The translations under genes were made by a program, and so were the position numbers. This document shows, piece after piece, positions 47,313 through 61,256 of a stretch of 64,000 nt of DNA. Source of the DNA: Larimichthys crocea. Its lineage: Eukaryota; Chordata; Actinopteri; Sciaenidae. The DNA lies in assembly GCF_000972845.2 (NCBI RefSeq), contig NC_040028.1, positions 16,552,871 through 16,616,870 on the forward strand. The letters are read 5' to 3'. Position 1 is the stretch's first letter, and each line of letters starts with the position of its first letter. Under the pieces are notes generated by a model that was not told the DNA's origin, ran no database searches, and worked only from the letters and a program-made list of their open reading frames with translations.

Positions 47313-50300
47313 TCATTTATTCATTTATTTTTAAAAAATATACATATATTCGTGAGTTGTATTTTCTGATCAAATCTTCTTCTTCTCTCTATAAAGCAAC
47401 ACTTTACTCACTTCCGGCATCACCCTAAGTGTCAGCTGGTAACTTAACAAGTCCGCCTTCAAAATAAGACTGCCAACTTTTTGACACTAGATGGCACAAA
47501 TCTCATACGGGTAATGAACTCCTGAACTTGGCTTTCGTGTGAACAGACGGGTTTTGTTTGAGAAGATTGCAATAATAATGTCTCCTCTCAGCTTGTCTCT
47601 TCATGTCACAAAAACAACTGTGTGAACGCTTGTTCTTGAACTTTTTTTTTATGCCATAACGTCTTTGTGGCATGTTTACAATAATTAGATGCAACATGTT
47701 CCTGTGAAAGTGCAATTGTCCTTTCTATTCTAAAAAAGGATAATAGAAGGCAAAGGCCTCTTCTAAGATGTTGGGTAATATGGGTGTATTGTGTTTTTTA
47801 GTAGGACGCATTGTTTTGTAATGTGGGACACATTTAAGAAACTGTGTAAAAAGTTATAAAATTGCCAAACCCTTTCTCAATTGAAATTATACAGCTTGCT
47901 CTCTTCTCTTTGCTTCTATATTCTGTCTGTATCTGGCCACTTATTTCGTGTTTTACCAGTACAGTACTCACTGAGATTTCACAGACTTATTCTTGTCAGC
48001 CACCATCCTCCATCTGTCTCTCATTCTGCTGTGCCATCACTTAAAATAAGTGTGTCAGTACAACTAAAGAGATAGTTTAATCGCTGCACGGAAGAAAGAT
48101 ATTTTTCACACTCGGTAAGGTGCTGTAAGGACACAGGCATTTAATGATATAAAGTTGTCAGGGATTTAGAAAAATAGGTTTTATTGATTCAAGCAGTTGG
48201 ATGGATGGAGAACAGGTTACCCCGCGGGGTTACTATTGTCTGCCAAATTCCTGTGATGAACCTATTCCCCAAACCTCTTACAGAAATGAGAAAATACCTC
48301 ACACCATTGGAAAAGCATTGATCGTCCTATATTTCCTGACGGCAACTTAAAAATGAACAAATAACAGAGACAGGGACAAAGTGCAGGTATGAAGTGTTAA
48401 ATCCTGAATAATACATTCATGTCACATACGTGATCATGTCATGTTTAAGGTATGATTCGTTGATAAGGAATCTGCATGTTGAAATTAATCCCAGATGTCT
48501 CATAATAATTGCATATTCTGTCTTCTTCAGTTTGGTGTCGGCTCCTCTGAGATAAAGTTTGCGGCAATCTTGACTGCACATTAGTTCGAGTTATTCTTTG
48601 CTTGATTTCTTTTTTCACCTCCATCATCCTGGACACAGTCCATTGAATTGCTGTGAATGTTTTTCAGATGAGTGCGTAAGTTGTTGTGATTTATAAGAAG
48701 CAGATGGCTGAGGTTTCAAAAAAGCCTCTGCAGCACTGTGCCGAAGCTCAGCCCACAAAGAGCTACACTCATATACCCAGACTGGCTAAACAGAACCTGA
48801 CATTTATGGGTTTTACCCACGTTTTGCCTTACTGTGGCAATGATGGAAACGTTGGTGGCACGGCGTGCTCTTGGCTCGACAGGAAGATGATATATACGTT
48901 TTTTGAGTGGGGTTGAGGTGGAGTAAGTTGGCGTCTCAAAGAACTGGGGCCTCAAGAGTCTCAAAGGAAGGTAGTAAATAAGTTTCAGGCTTTGACAGTC
49001 ATTTTGTAGCTGGGTTTTATAAGTCTGTCTGTGCAAAAGTTTGCTGTGTCTCTGCTTCTTGAGAGCAGGGTTGATGTGGTAGCCAAGGAAGATTCCCTGC
49101 AGCTCATTAGATGACAATTATCTTCCTAACTAAGATAAGTGAAACATTATTTTGAGCAAAATGAACATTTTGGACTTGTTAAACAATTTATTCCCACAGA
49201 GGATGATGCATTGCACCAATCGGGTTGACGCATTCGTGTTTTGTCTTTAAGAGGGGTCATTCTTTCTCCCGCAGACGCATTCGTCACAGTTACTGTAAAC
49301 ATCTCTAACACAAAGCACATCATTTCAGCCAACTATAGGCTTCTGTTTACTGGAGGTCCCTATTAAGGACACCTTTTCTTGTTTTAGTGAAGGGAGCTCA
49401 GGAATGTGACTTGCAGTCATTTTCAGGATGCTCTCAAGCTGTTTTCTGCTGCTCACTGCAGACACATTCACATTTTCAAAACACTCCAGAATGAGCAGTA
49501 CTGTACTGTCACATATATCCACACAGTGTCCGGATAACGTTTATGTATAAAGTAGGAAACGCTTTCACAAAAACACAATGAGGAATAATATGAATTCTAA
49601 ACAAAACCTTTAAGGTAGCCCCCATGCTGTCATGCACTCAGCTATACATTTCCTTTTCTATATATGCTGCACATTATGTAGGAATATAAATAAAGCCATT
49701 AGTGCAACCTTAAGTCTTTGTAATACAATCTCATCTTACTAGAGGTGTAAGTCTGACCCCCTCCAGATTTAAAGGCAAGACTTTCTGATTTTATTTGGAT
49801 GAACAAAAATCTGCAAGTGTGTGTATATAGTATACATATCCGTGGTGTGTGCTCCTAATGAGCTTGTGGGTGAAAGATTTCTTGTTACATGCATTCCTGG
49901 ATATCAGTCATCTGTGAAGACAATTAAAAAAAAAAAGTCTTTTGTTGAAAAGTGGAAGACTAATCGCTTCCATTCCCGGCCTGTACTAAATGAACGTGTG
50001 TTCATTTTCATCTGTATTAGCTGTTGCCATTTTCATCGTCTCAGTGTGCTCCAACAAGGTATCAGCACTTTTTCATTAAGTTGTCATACGGCTTCATCAG
50101 CACTTTCGATTGTATCCCTGGAGGTTTAGTTTTAGCCTTTTCGGTTGGTTAATTAACTGCTTAACGCGTAACAGCGTGTATTAAACGTGTTTGAACTTGT
50201 TTAACTTTGTTTTGAAGTGCATCATTTACAGACTATAAATTAATTTCCTTGGTAAATCAATAAATAGCAAGCTCAGTCGCACCTACTGACCTACTTAGTG

Positions 50301-50362
50301 ACAACACGCCCTGAAACACACAGCTACCTGCATTGCAGTTGTTTATCTGCAGGGGAAACGGT

Positions 50363-50406
50363 GTGTTGATTAGATATAGGAAGGAATTCCTATATCTAAT
50401 CAACAC
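50363..50406. repeat. Perfect inverted repeat: 20-base arms, 4-base spacer
   Basis: The left arm at 50363-50382 is the exact reverse complement of 50387-50406. The centre reads ggaa and forms a GGAATTCC palindrome with the arm. Weaker complementarity extends outwards for a few more bases. Confidence 0.97.
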
Positions 50407-53400
50407 GCCGTGTTGAAGAAGGAATTCCTCTGTATGCTTTAAGCGCTCTTCAAGATGTGTACATTTGCATTCAGCAGTATGCGAGCTGCAACCTTGGATA
50501 AGTCGGGTTTGCGTGACCTTTAACCTCTGTGCTAGAAGATAGGAACGGGACTGGAGGCGGTGCTGCTCTGCTTCTTTTTTTTCTCCCCCAGTGGAATAAT
50601 TCATAATTAAAAGTTGGTGCACGTCCAAACTTTTCATGTATTATCTTGATTCAAACCTTCCTGCTGCTTCCCTCCAGCAGTTGACTCTAGCCTCCTGAGC
50701 AAACAGATAGCAATGAAGCACTTTCTTGTGATGGTCGGAAGGAGAGCGTGGAACATGTGTCCTCGCAGCCTCTCGCTTCCTGGACTTTATGTCATCGTGG
50801 TCGGGGTCTGTAAGTGGAAAGGGAAAGGGTGGGGTGCATGCGCTGCCTCCCTCCGCTAGATTAATGTCCCGCAATCATGTTTGTTTTCCTGCTGTCAGGG
50901 GGTCACACGAAGCATGTTTGTGTGCGTGCGCCTTCAGTTTAGATGCTCAAACTTTCATTGGAAAAGAAGAAGGAAACATTAAGTAAAGTTCACTACTCAG
51001 GGAAATGCAGTACCCGTAAAGACTTATTGTGCCCTGTGGACCTGTAATCATTAACCACATTCAACTCAGACATTAGAAGATGGAAAACTAAAGCTGTGTT
51101 CTTTATTTCTGTGCTGCTTGGCCTGTGATTGCAGGACTTGGGACATTCTTAGTGTACACTGCAGTATGTCACATATTTATCTGGTTAGACGTTGTCCAAA
51201 TCTGTGCATTGTCAGAATAATTAACTTCATGCAAATGGCATTAAATATGTTTATGTCATGGTGTGTATTCTTCTGACATGACCTCAACTTTATGTACCCT
51301 GACCGCAGCACACTTCAGAGCACTAGTGGCCAGCAATTGCCTGTGAAAAAAAACCCTCTGGGGAGAAACGGACCCTTCCTCTAGTCATAATTTAGTGCTT
51401 TATGGAGGAGAAAGTGCCACTTCAAAGCACCAGAAATGAGACCACAGGGGCACAGATGACATTTAAAAAATAACAGCATGTGGTTATGAAAGAATAAAAT
51501 CACAGATTTATTCAGAATATTTTGGAGGATTTAATACCAGTAACCCACCGAGTAAATTTATGGGAGCAAAGCTTACCTCCCGATTTCATAAAAAAAATCT
51601 AATCCACTTGGTTTAATCTTTAATATTTGAAGATATTATGGATGCAAGGGGAGTGCTGAAAGAAAAAAAAACACAGCAGAGTTTAATATTCACTCACAAC
51701 ATGTGCTCCTCGACTGCAGGGGTTCGGTTTATGAAAACGGAAAATCCAGTCCTAATAAAATTTGCTTTCCGAGATCAGACAGAGAGATTTTCAGATATCT
51801 TATATTTGATATATTTATTGCTTTCTTTCTTTCAAACTAGTGTAACCCTGTATTTGCCATATTTTGCTTTAAGCCAGTATCAATCTCAATTAATTTCCCT
51901 CGTGCTTTTTTGCTTTGATACTCTAATACACAAATATGACACAGACACATCCCCTCAAGCCTTTACAAAGTTAAAAGAAATCTGAGGACAAATCTGGGAA
52001 TAAGAAAGCTTTTTTCTCAGTTCCTCTTACACCGTGGTTTGTTATCCAGTGTGCAGGCTGCACTCTGAGTGAATCATGAGGATTCTCTCCTCTGCTGGGA
52101 AGAGGTTAATGTGCTCATGGTACTAAGAATACATCATGAGCATCAGCTGCAGAGCTTTGCTCAGCTGTGGAAAAAAAGAGCGTTTAGGAAACACTTTGGC
52201 ACCAGCATACATTGGATTTGGAGAACTCTACTCACGATCACATGATCCAAATGAGACCATAAATCATGACTCCATCTGGTATTTCCAACAGCTGTTGGAC
52301 CCACTGTGGAACGTATTTAAGAAATTCTCCAAAATCCTTGATGCATTTCGGTATTTCAACTGCAGCACGATAGGTAACCGGGATAATACACAGATGCATA
52401 CAAGTTGAAACATATGCACTTGTTCAATAACTTAAAACAAACACGCAGGCACTAACTCTCCATGACGCTCCGTCTTCCTGTCTTTCAGGGTCAAATAGTC
52501 CCCTGACAGGATTTGACCAAGATGACTCTCAGGGGAGGAGAGCAGGCAGTGAACCACCACGCTGACTTTTGAAGTTATTAATTCAAACCAAATATCTCTT
52601 TAACTGGCATAAAAACCACAGCTGCTGTCAAAATCACACACTATTACGATATGTAGGGGGATCAAAGGAATAGTTACACACAAGGCTGTCAGTGCTAATG
52701 TCGACCGAAAGCTGAAACTTCCTACATATATTCAAAGAAAACCATTTGAGAACTATACCGAAGTCTATCTGTGTTTAAGACTTTAACGCACAACACTTGA
52801 CATGTTGGATTACCATCTGTGGCTGTGAGTGGGTGCAGATGTATTGGCAGTGTAAGTAAAATGTGAAATTACGAGCGAAACTACAGCGAAAATCCAGCAA
52901 GTCGTAAAAAAAATCACGATGAACCTTACCCTAGTGACGTGATGTCACTTAATGTCAAGGTATTTCTGATGCATTGTAACGCTCAGGCACTTCAGTCATC
53001 TACTCTAAATGCCAGGTTCTCAAGGGCAAGCGGCTTTCTCTCCAGATCCACCTTTGTTTATTGTAACCTTTATTTAATCAGGTAATCTCACGGAGCTCAA
53101 GATCTCTTTAGCATGGATGCAACCCAACAAAGGGGAGGCACATCCGAAAATCCCTGAGCGTCGATATTTCATAATGCAATAAAGCTACAGCTCGCATGCG
53201 ATATGACACACCGAGCTATTGTGCTCTCCCCGCTGTTAAAGAAAGAACCAACCCATACCTCCCGTACAGGGGCAGACCAAAGTTAATCTCTGTGATGTCG
53301 GGAAAAATAAGCAAATTTATGATGCCTGTCACTGCAGAAGCATCACAGCTTGGATCGCTGTTGGAATTTATACTCCTTCTGAGTCTTCAGTTCTGGCAGG

Positions 53401-56400
53401 GAAACGCGTGAGCGCTGTTATCAGGGGAAATTGCTCATTCCATTAAAAGAAACAGAAAGAAAAAAAAATGGTTGGTGTGAGTAACTCCACACACATCCTG
53501 ACAAAGCGTTGTCTAATTAACCTCACACAGAGAATGGACGGATGTTTGATGGGTTACGGCCCCCTGGAGACACACCGGACCTACGGGAGCACTTCGCCAA
53601 ACTCAAGGTTTTATTGTGGTAGCGTTCCTTCCATCTAAGTGTTCTCATTCAGCCTTTGGATATCCTTTGAGGTATTTTTCTCTCCTGCTTTTCCTGCTGC
53701 TGGTTGGCAGCATAAAAGGCTAATATTGACTTTGCTGATGTGTTTTTGTTTGGCATGGGAACGCTTCAGGCCTTTGGCTAGCGCTGGCCTCTTTGAGTGG
53801 CTTACCAGAGGGGTCTGGCAGATATCCAGCATGTATAGCAGCTAATAATGGACTCTGCTATAAAGCACTGCTCTGATCATCAGATGAGAGAAGAGGGAGT
53901 GGAAAAGAAACAGCTATATTGGTGCAAGCTGCTGTAATTTGGGTTAGTGTATATGCACAGCATTGCATTAAAAAATGTTATTGGAGTTATGGTGTTATCC
54001 ATAGTGCTATCCATAAAAGGCAAATAAAAGAGTTTAATAGATTTACAGAGATTAATAGAGCATTTAACCTGGCCCCTGCTGGTTTCCTGAAGCCCGAGCA
54101 AAGAATGCTGGAGAACAGCTCCATGGAGGAAGGTGTTTTATCTTTATTGGCAGGAAACATCCCCTGGCACTGAAAGAGAATAATAGAATACAAAAAAATA
54201 TGGATCACGGTTGAGGTGCAAGGATCAATGGGCCCTCTGCCAACAGACTTCACAAGCTACTTTATCAACGGGAATGGAGGCACAATAGGGAGTTGCGCGG
54301 GACGGAGTAAACCACAAATCCAGACCAGCCTTGACAAATCTTCTCCCCGCTGATGCAAAAACTATCTCAGAGACGAATGGAAATGCTGGCAAGTACTGAA
54401 GGTGATCCGCTCAGAGATGAAGTTCAGCAATGTAGCAAATCAGTGTTGTTTTTCAGGCTGTGACAGGGTGTTCCCTCATCGGGTTATGTAAGAACGAAAG
54501 CAGTTTGTGGTTCGTTAGGGTGGATTTCCCTTGAGTAAAATAACCAGTCCTGTGGGTAACTCATTAATTACAGCAACCGTGCTACTTTGAGATTAAGTCT
54601 CAGTTCTGTCATGACAGCTTGTGTTGTCGCGGTTGCTCTTTTAACCAGTGTTTTGAGTGTATTAAGAAAACTGTCACAGCATTAAAAAACTATATATTTT
54701 GATTGGATATAAGAACTAAACAGATTGGGAGCTTCCTTGTAGGAAGAATAATGTTAGTGAAACCAACATTGTGTAACTTCTCTAGGATAAAATAACTGAA
54801 TGGTGCCTCTGTCATTTATTATTTCATTCTCTGTGTCTTGTACACACATTTTTGCACTATGAACTGCGTGTTTTCTGGTTTCCATCTGGCTCACCCTCAA
54901 CTATGTGATTGACAGAGTTTCCTGATGGACAGTAAACTGCTGCAAAATATAGCTGCCGTTAGCTCAATCTTCTACTCAGGCTGCCTGGACTTTGAGCTTA
55001 CAGCATCAGAAGTGTTAGTGTTTGTACCACAGGCATTTTGGACCACTGGATAGAGGAGGTTTTCAAGCCCGTGGCGTGGGACAATGCAGACAGGGAGCTT
55101 TGCTTGGAATGGGCACCAGAACCGGACCTTGGCGAGCAGGCAACATAGCTGAGCTCTGCAGAGTCAGAGCATGGCAGAGGCACAGAAAGAGGATGACCAG
55201 GGAAGCTAAGAAGAGGAAGAGTCACAGAGTAAATCTGGGACTGACTTTGCCCTCCCAGCATTCCCAGTTACCTGATCCGCTCTTTCACCAGCACACCTTT
55301 TCCACCATTCCTCCGTTAGCTCCACTGCAAAACAAACCAGCCCTCTCTACCCTCTAGTCTTTTGCCAGATCGTCTAAACAATCCTAGTAGTCTTTGTTCC
55401 TGATCACAGCCTGTTCCCAGTTCCACCAGCCTGTCCCTCGCTTGCTTCGCTGGTCCTCACTGATGGATTACCTGCTGACAAACTCTGCCTCCAACTCCTT
55501 ACAAAGTAAACAATTGATTCTTTCCTGAGGTCCTGTTGCAGAGTCCACATATCTATGTGAAGTACCACTACATTACATTTTATCCTCGATTGAATTCAAA
55601 CGGCTAGAATAGTCCTTATGGAATAAACTTTGTTTTCTGAAGAAATACAGCTTTGTTTGGAGAATAAGGCATGTTTGCCGTCTCCAGGGGAACCGGATGA
55701 TAAGAGAGATATTATTTTCATTTTGTTTTGATGTTTCCACGTATGTCAACATTACATCTTGTTAAGAGACCACACGCATTCTGCGAAGATTGAGCGGACG
55801 ATGTGACTGCTGTAAACAAACAAATACTTTTACAATTTGTATTAACATAGTTATAAAACTGAAAACAAACACAACGGGCCGATGCGTCTGCAGCGACTCG
55901 CTAAAAAATGAGAACAAAGTGCACGAGCAAAAACGCAGTTTGGTACGACCTGGGTTTATCTGTGGTTGTCATGACAGTCATGTCAATTTCACTTGTGCAT
56001 TCCTGTGGTATTAAGACACTCATAGATCCCTGGCAGGAATTTCCCCTTAGCCCGCTTTCTGTTTTTTCTGCCGTGTCCCTGCCCTGCCTCTGGAGGTGAG
56101 GGAAAGTTCAACCACATCAAATCTGGAATCTGAAAGAGCATCTCTATATTTCAGCGCCCAACGTGTCCCACTGCACTGTTCTTGGCACTTGTGTCGGGCA
56201 GAAACTGTACAACACTATGACACTCAAAGCTTTTCACGCATATCTATTTTTCATACTCAGGTTCCTGAATTTATAGAGGGGGGAATCACTGTGTGCTCAG
56301 ATCTGTGTTGAATCCTTTGTGTAATACAAAGGCAGAATATAATCTTCAACAAACCCATGAATACATCAAGGAATAGGATAACTGTTACTATGATTACGAT

Positions 56401-59400
56401 GGTGACCGGTGGGAGTATCACTTTACTTGCATACAGAGGATAAGAGAAACCTGTGAATAACATCTTCAAATAATACCAGAAAAACAAGAAGTGATTCATA
56501 TCATTACCTTGGCAACATCTCAACGTTCTGTGCTGGAAATGTTTTTTTTTATTTTTTATATAAACCCAAGAGCTGCTTGTTTTCGTCAGGGGCCCAATTT
56601 TCATCCTTCTGTCCAGAGCTGTCTCCAAGCTTTGTTCCCAAAATGATTTATGGGTAGACCATTATTAATATCACCTTGACGTAGATTGCCTGAAATCTTC
56701 CATGAGGTTTTGACATACTGAGTGATGGCAAAGATCAGGAAAAAGGGAGACACAGCCTGCAAGGGTGGGACTCTTGGTTTTCCTCCAGTGTCATTCCTGA
56801 GAAGCGGCAGACATACCATGTCCAGATGTTGTTGATGCAGGTTGGGTTGGACACTCTCTGCTCGCTCCCCTCCCTCTGTGCCCGACAGCTTTCCTCCTGT
56901 CTGCGTTGCACAGAGTTTCTAGACTTGAAAAAGACAAATTGAATACTCTTTAGAAGCTGTGATAATATTTTCCAAATTAGAAAAGTGGATCAAATTACTG
57001 TGTAATGTGAAATGGGCTGTGACAAACAGACACAGACTCCGCAGTGCTGCTCAGATCTACAGAGCGTTTTATCACCTCCTTGCCACGAATTTACTGCTTA
57101 GTGTTGTTTTCAGCTAAAAAACAACTCTCGACTCCCTGCATAAAGTAGAAGTTTGTGACTAGCTGGTGAATACTGGAGTGTTTAGCTGAGAAAAACATGA
57201 TATTTTCCTTAAGGGTTGGTGGTGGTGACCAAAACAGTGCTAAAAAGGGGAGCATGTGTGTGAGAAATGTTGGACTGCAGTAGTGTCCTTTTTCTTCAAA
57301 AGTTTTGACTATATTGGACTCCAGAGGCTAATTTAGGTTATGCACACTTTCACTTCTATTTAACAAGTCAGTGTTGTTTCCACACCACAGCTCTCTGACA
57401 CTACTTTCATCACCATAGCATTCCAAGTTAAGACATTTATAGCTGCGACTGTCACTTCCTTTCTCCACTCTGACTCATGCTGGAACGTTTCACAGAAACT
57501 TAATAACGAAACATGATGTAACCAGGAGGAGCACACATCACAAATGGTTACAGTTGTGTGCTCTTATTTTTAAAATCATGATACTCGGTGCTCTCCTCTG
57601 AGCTGTGTTTTTTTTCCAGCCATCACATGGCAGCTATGTCAAGACATCGCTGACTCCCTAATGGGGAAAGAAATGAGGTAATACTTAAAGACCACTGTTA
57701 CCACAGAGGTGCCTTATTCCTGAACCTAAACCGTCAACCCATTTGTCTCACCTTCATCATGCTGACACCGCAACAGAGACACACTTAGATACAACATCAT
57801 ACCCCCATCGATCATTTTACACCGAGTGTAAGAGCCTGGAGGTAAGACAAGAGACGGGGAAAGTTAACAGTGTGAAAAAGCTTGGAGGAAAGGTGAGAGC
57901 TGACCTGGAAAGTGAAGTGAATGTAGCAGCGTTTGACAGACACCGATCACCCGTGCTTTGGGCTAACGGGCACTAATGGCAGTTAAAGGTTTTTTATGTA
58001 TTTTACAACAGAACACGTTGAACCCACATAAACAGATAGTTAACCCGGTTCAACGCTAAAAAACTGATGGAGTGAGCAGAAAACCAACAGAGAAGTGCAT
58101 AAATCAAACACATATTGTTAAAAAAAAAACATAGTAGCAACTCTAGACCCTCGAGTTTGTCCTTCAGACCCTGTTCATAAAACTTTTAATGACGTTTTTT
58201 TTTAGGCTGTTCTCTCTCTGCAACATAAGCCACGGTCTCTGCCATTTGAGAAGAAGCAGGTCATGGGAATAGGATCAGGAAAGAGGGACCTAATGTACAC
58301 TAAAGTACACTAAGCGTCTCATGACTGATGCTAATGGGAGAGCAGAGTTGATAATATTACTTAGGACTGTTCGTCATGAACACCTTCACCCCTGTGCAGT
58401 GTTACATTCTCGTCTCCTTCGGTCATTACACCTCAGCTCGTGAGTGAAACAGGCTGAATATGTTGCATGATGGGGGTCACAAATCCACAGGTTAATTGAG
58501 CTGTTCGTTTAAACATCTTTAAGCCTGCCTGAAGCTTTTACTGAGCTCGCCCTTGTGAGAAAGTGTAAACTGTGCTGCCACATGTTCTCACCCACTGGCA
58601 TGACATTCACATTTCCAGACAGGCCTGCTCGGGTGCATGCCGCGTATTTAAGGCAGCGAACACATGTGCACTGACACATCTGTGAAACACCAGTCTTGAT
58701 TAATGTGTTTCCAATGTGAAAGAAAGGGGACAGAGCCTTTGATATCTGCATGTCTGTGTTTCCATTACAAGGCCACCTACTCAGCACTATTTATACACGG
58801 CGTTGCAAACATAATCCGGCATAGCAGGAGAAAGCAGGAGGAGGGGAAGAGTCTGGCGAGAATAGGATAGGAAAGAACGGGGGAATATGTGTGAGGATTT
58901 AATTAAGAATGTGGATTAAGGAGTGAAAATAATTAAACAGTGTAATGACAGAGGGAGGTGAAATGTTTTCAAAGCCTGGAGCAATGTAAAAGGGCACCTG
59001 TGTGCGCTTGTACTGTAGGTGACCTGCTTTTTTTATGTGTGTTTGTATTTGTCCAGGACCCAGAGGTAGGTCTGTGTGCGTGTCCAGTCCGTGATCTGGT
59101 GTGGATCAGGTTCACTGCCTGTGTGTGTCCCAGTCATGGACCCCTCGGGTGGGCCGAGGTGATGGATGATGCCTGGAAGCTCTTGAGCTGTTCATGTGAG
59201 TGGTGTCTGAGCAGCTACTAGAGAGTCCTGGATGAAGGATGCTTTCGAGTTTGTGTACATGTGAGGATGAAGTTTGGGTGTTTGCGAGGTTACTGCTGTG
59301 TTTCAGGGGTTATTCTGGCATTATTGATTACAAGGTGACAGCTATGCGATGGAAAGCTATTTAATACTGTAGCAGAGAGTGGTGAAACACACACCTACGC

Positions 59401-61219
59401 ACGCCTACTCCCTCAAACTTGTGTTTGTTCAAACCCCCCCACTTCCCCTATAGAATTACAAACTATATACCAAGTATCCGTCCAGGACAGAAAGCCCAGT
59501 TTGGGTTGCAACCTCTACTTGTGACATATCGACCTCAATGAAAATGTCCATTCATCAATCTACAACACAGGCAGGTATGAGTTTACACACCACACTGAGA
59601 GACTTTTCATCTGGTGTAATGTGTGATAAGTAGAGGGCAAAAATGTGCTTCCTGACAAAACCAGTCTGTCCGAGATTACTTCTGCTTTCCGTCAAACAAT
59701 GAGCCTTTGTTTTATTCTGGTGAGTGCTGTAACACAACCTATGTCATGATTGTTTTACTCATGTTCCTCCTCCTCGGATTCTGTTCAAACACTCTGTGAC
59801 TAAGATGAACTCTTTAGCTGTAAACGTCTTTGAGATTAATGATAAAACAACTTACGCACAAGCGGAAAAGTCAGGAGACCATCAAAGTAATTAGCATTGA
59901 TTGACTCTCTAGTCAGATATTTCAGTTTGCGCCAGCGTGGTTGTAAAAAACAGAGAGTGTGATAAATCTTATTTTGAATCTTACTCGGATGATTTCACAC
60001 AAAGTCCAACGTAAGATCGTTCGTGTCGAGCGATTCAAAGAACCTCAAAATGAAAGCGAACCAAAATTAGATGCTCCGCAGTCTTTTTTTTTGTTTCAGG
60101 GTCTTCATTTTCATTTTTATGAGGGGGCTTTCCACTCAAATCAGAAAATCGTGCAAAAGACTTACATTCCACCTATTACTCTTTCCTGTCATCTTTCAGA
60201 CATCTTTTTGGCTCCGAGCCACAAAATTATGATGCTTTGATGTTTCATGCTGTTACTATGGTAACCTAATTGGAAAGTGCTTGACATTTTGTTTCAATGA
60301 GAGGAGATGCCGCAAAAGAAAACACCGCTGCAGGACTGTTTCTAATGTCTACATGCTGAGTAAATCTCCACGCTGTACTCGGATCCTGACGCCAGTGATT
60401 TGCTCTTATGAATATCATTCAGTGAAAATGTGACTTTCATTTGTTTACAGTTACTGTCCATTAAATTCACATTGTGAAAGGTGAGTTGTGTATAGTGACT
60501 ATATCTCTGTGTATATATAACGTCAGATAAATGGCCACCAATAGCGCTGCTAATTGCTGCATTAGGTATTTTAGTGTTTCCCCTCTCCATTTCATAAACT
60601 TTGTTTCTGAACAATGAAGTGGCTGCAGCTGTGGCAACAATGACGACTTAAAGCGAATAAAACATGTCATAGATACACGAGGGCGATTCAAAACCACAGT
60701 GGGGGTGAAAAGGGGACAGAAAAAGCTCAGCTTCTAAAAAATCTTCTATTCATAACTAAAGGCCAAAGGGGAAATACAATCTGTGGCATGTTTTCATACG
60801 GTCAATTGTGTGGGTGAATGCAGAGATATGGTGTCACACACAGAGAGACATTGGGCGTGTCAGCTCTCAGCTTCCCCACCCAAAGCACCCTCATCCACAC
60901 CCGGAAACTACAACTTCCTCTCCCATTCATCTCCTGTGCGATTTTGTTTTATTTCTCAGGAGCTGTTTTACAAAGCCATTCGTCAAGGCGCACAAAAGTT
61001 TATTAAGTCGTGTGGAACTAAGCTAAGGAAAACAGAGGCAAGGAAACTCTTTTTTTTTTTTTTTATACACATGGAAGGATCACAGAAAGAGCAATCAGTT
61101 AGGTTTTGAGGTTATTGTACGGAGGCCAACTGCAGGAAACCTCAGCCACAATGAGATACAGAAGTTTCAGAATCAAAGTCGGTTTACACTGGGAACAGTC
61201 ATACGTAGTTCATCTTATT

Positions 61220-61224
<5 letters not shown>

Positions 61225-61254
<30 letters not shown>
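61225..61254. repeat. (GT)n microsatellite
   Basis: About 15 GT units. Confidence 0.95.

Positions 61255-61256
<2 letters not shown>

Noticed and set aside
46441..47428. Long frames of 291 codons (-) and 263 codons (+), Thr/Ala- and Val/Ala-rich
   Set aside because: They are translations of the AGT/AGC repeat tract; every frame is open because the repeat lacks stops in these phases.
48716..49522. Minus-strand frames with phrases such as GIFLGYHINPALKK, resembling a retroelement polyprotein
   Set aside because: The resemblance is one short phrase; neighbouring frames show no integrase, protease or reverse transcriptase motifs. Cannot be supported.
56257..56628. Minus-strand 123-codon frame with two hydrophobic stretches
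   Set aside because: No recognisable domain, AT-rich composition like its surroundings, no splice or promoter context. Chance hydrophobic translation of T-rich DNA.
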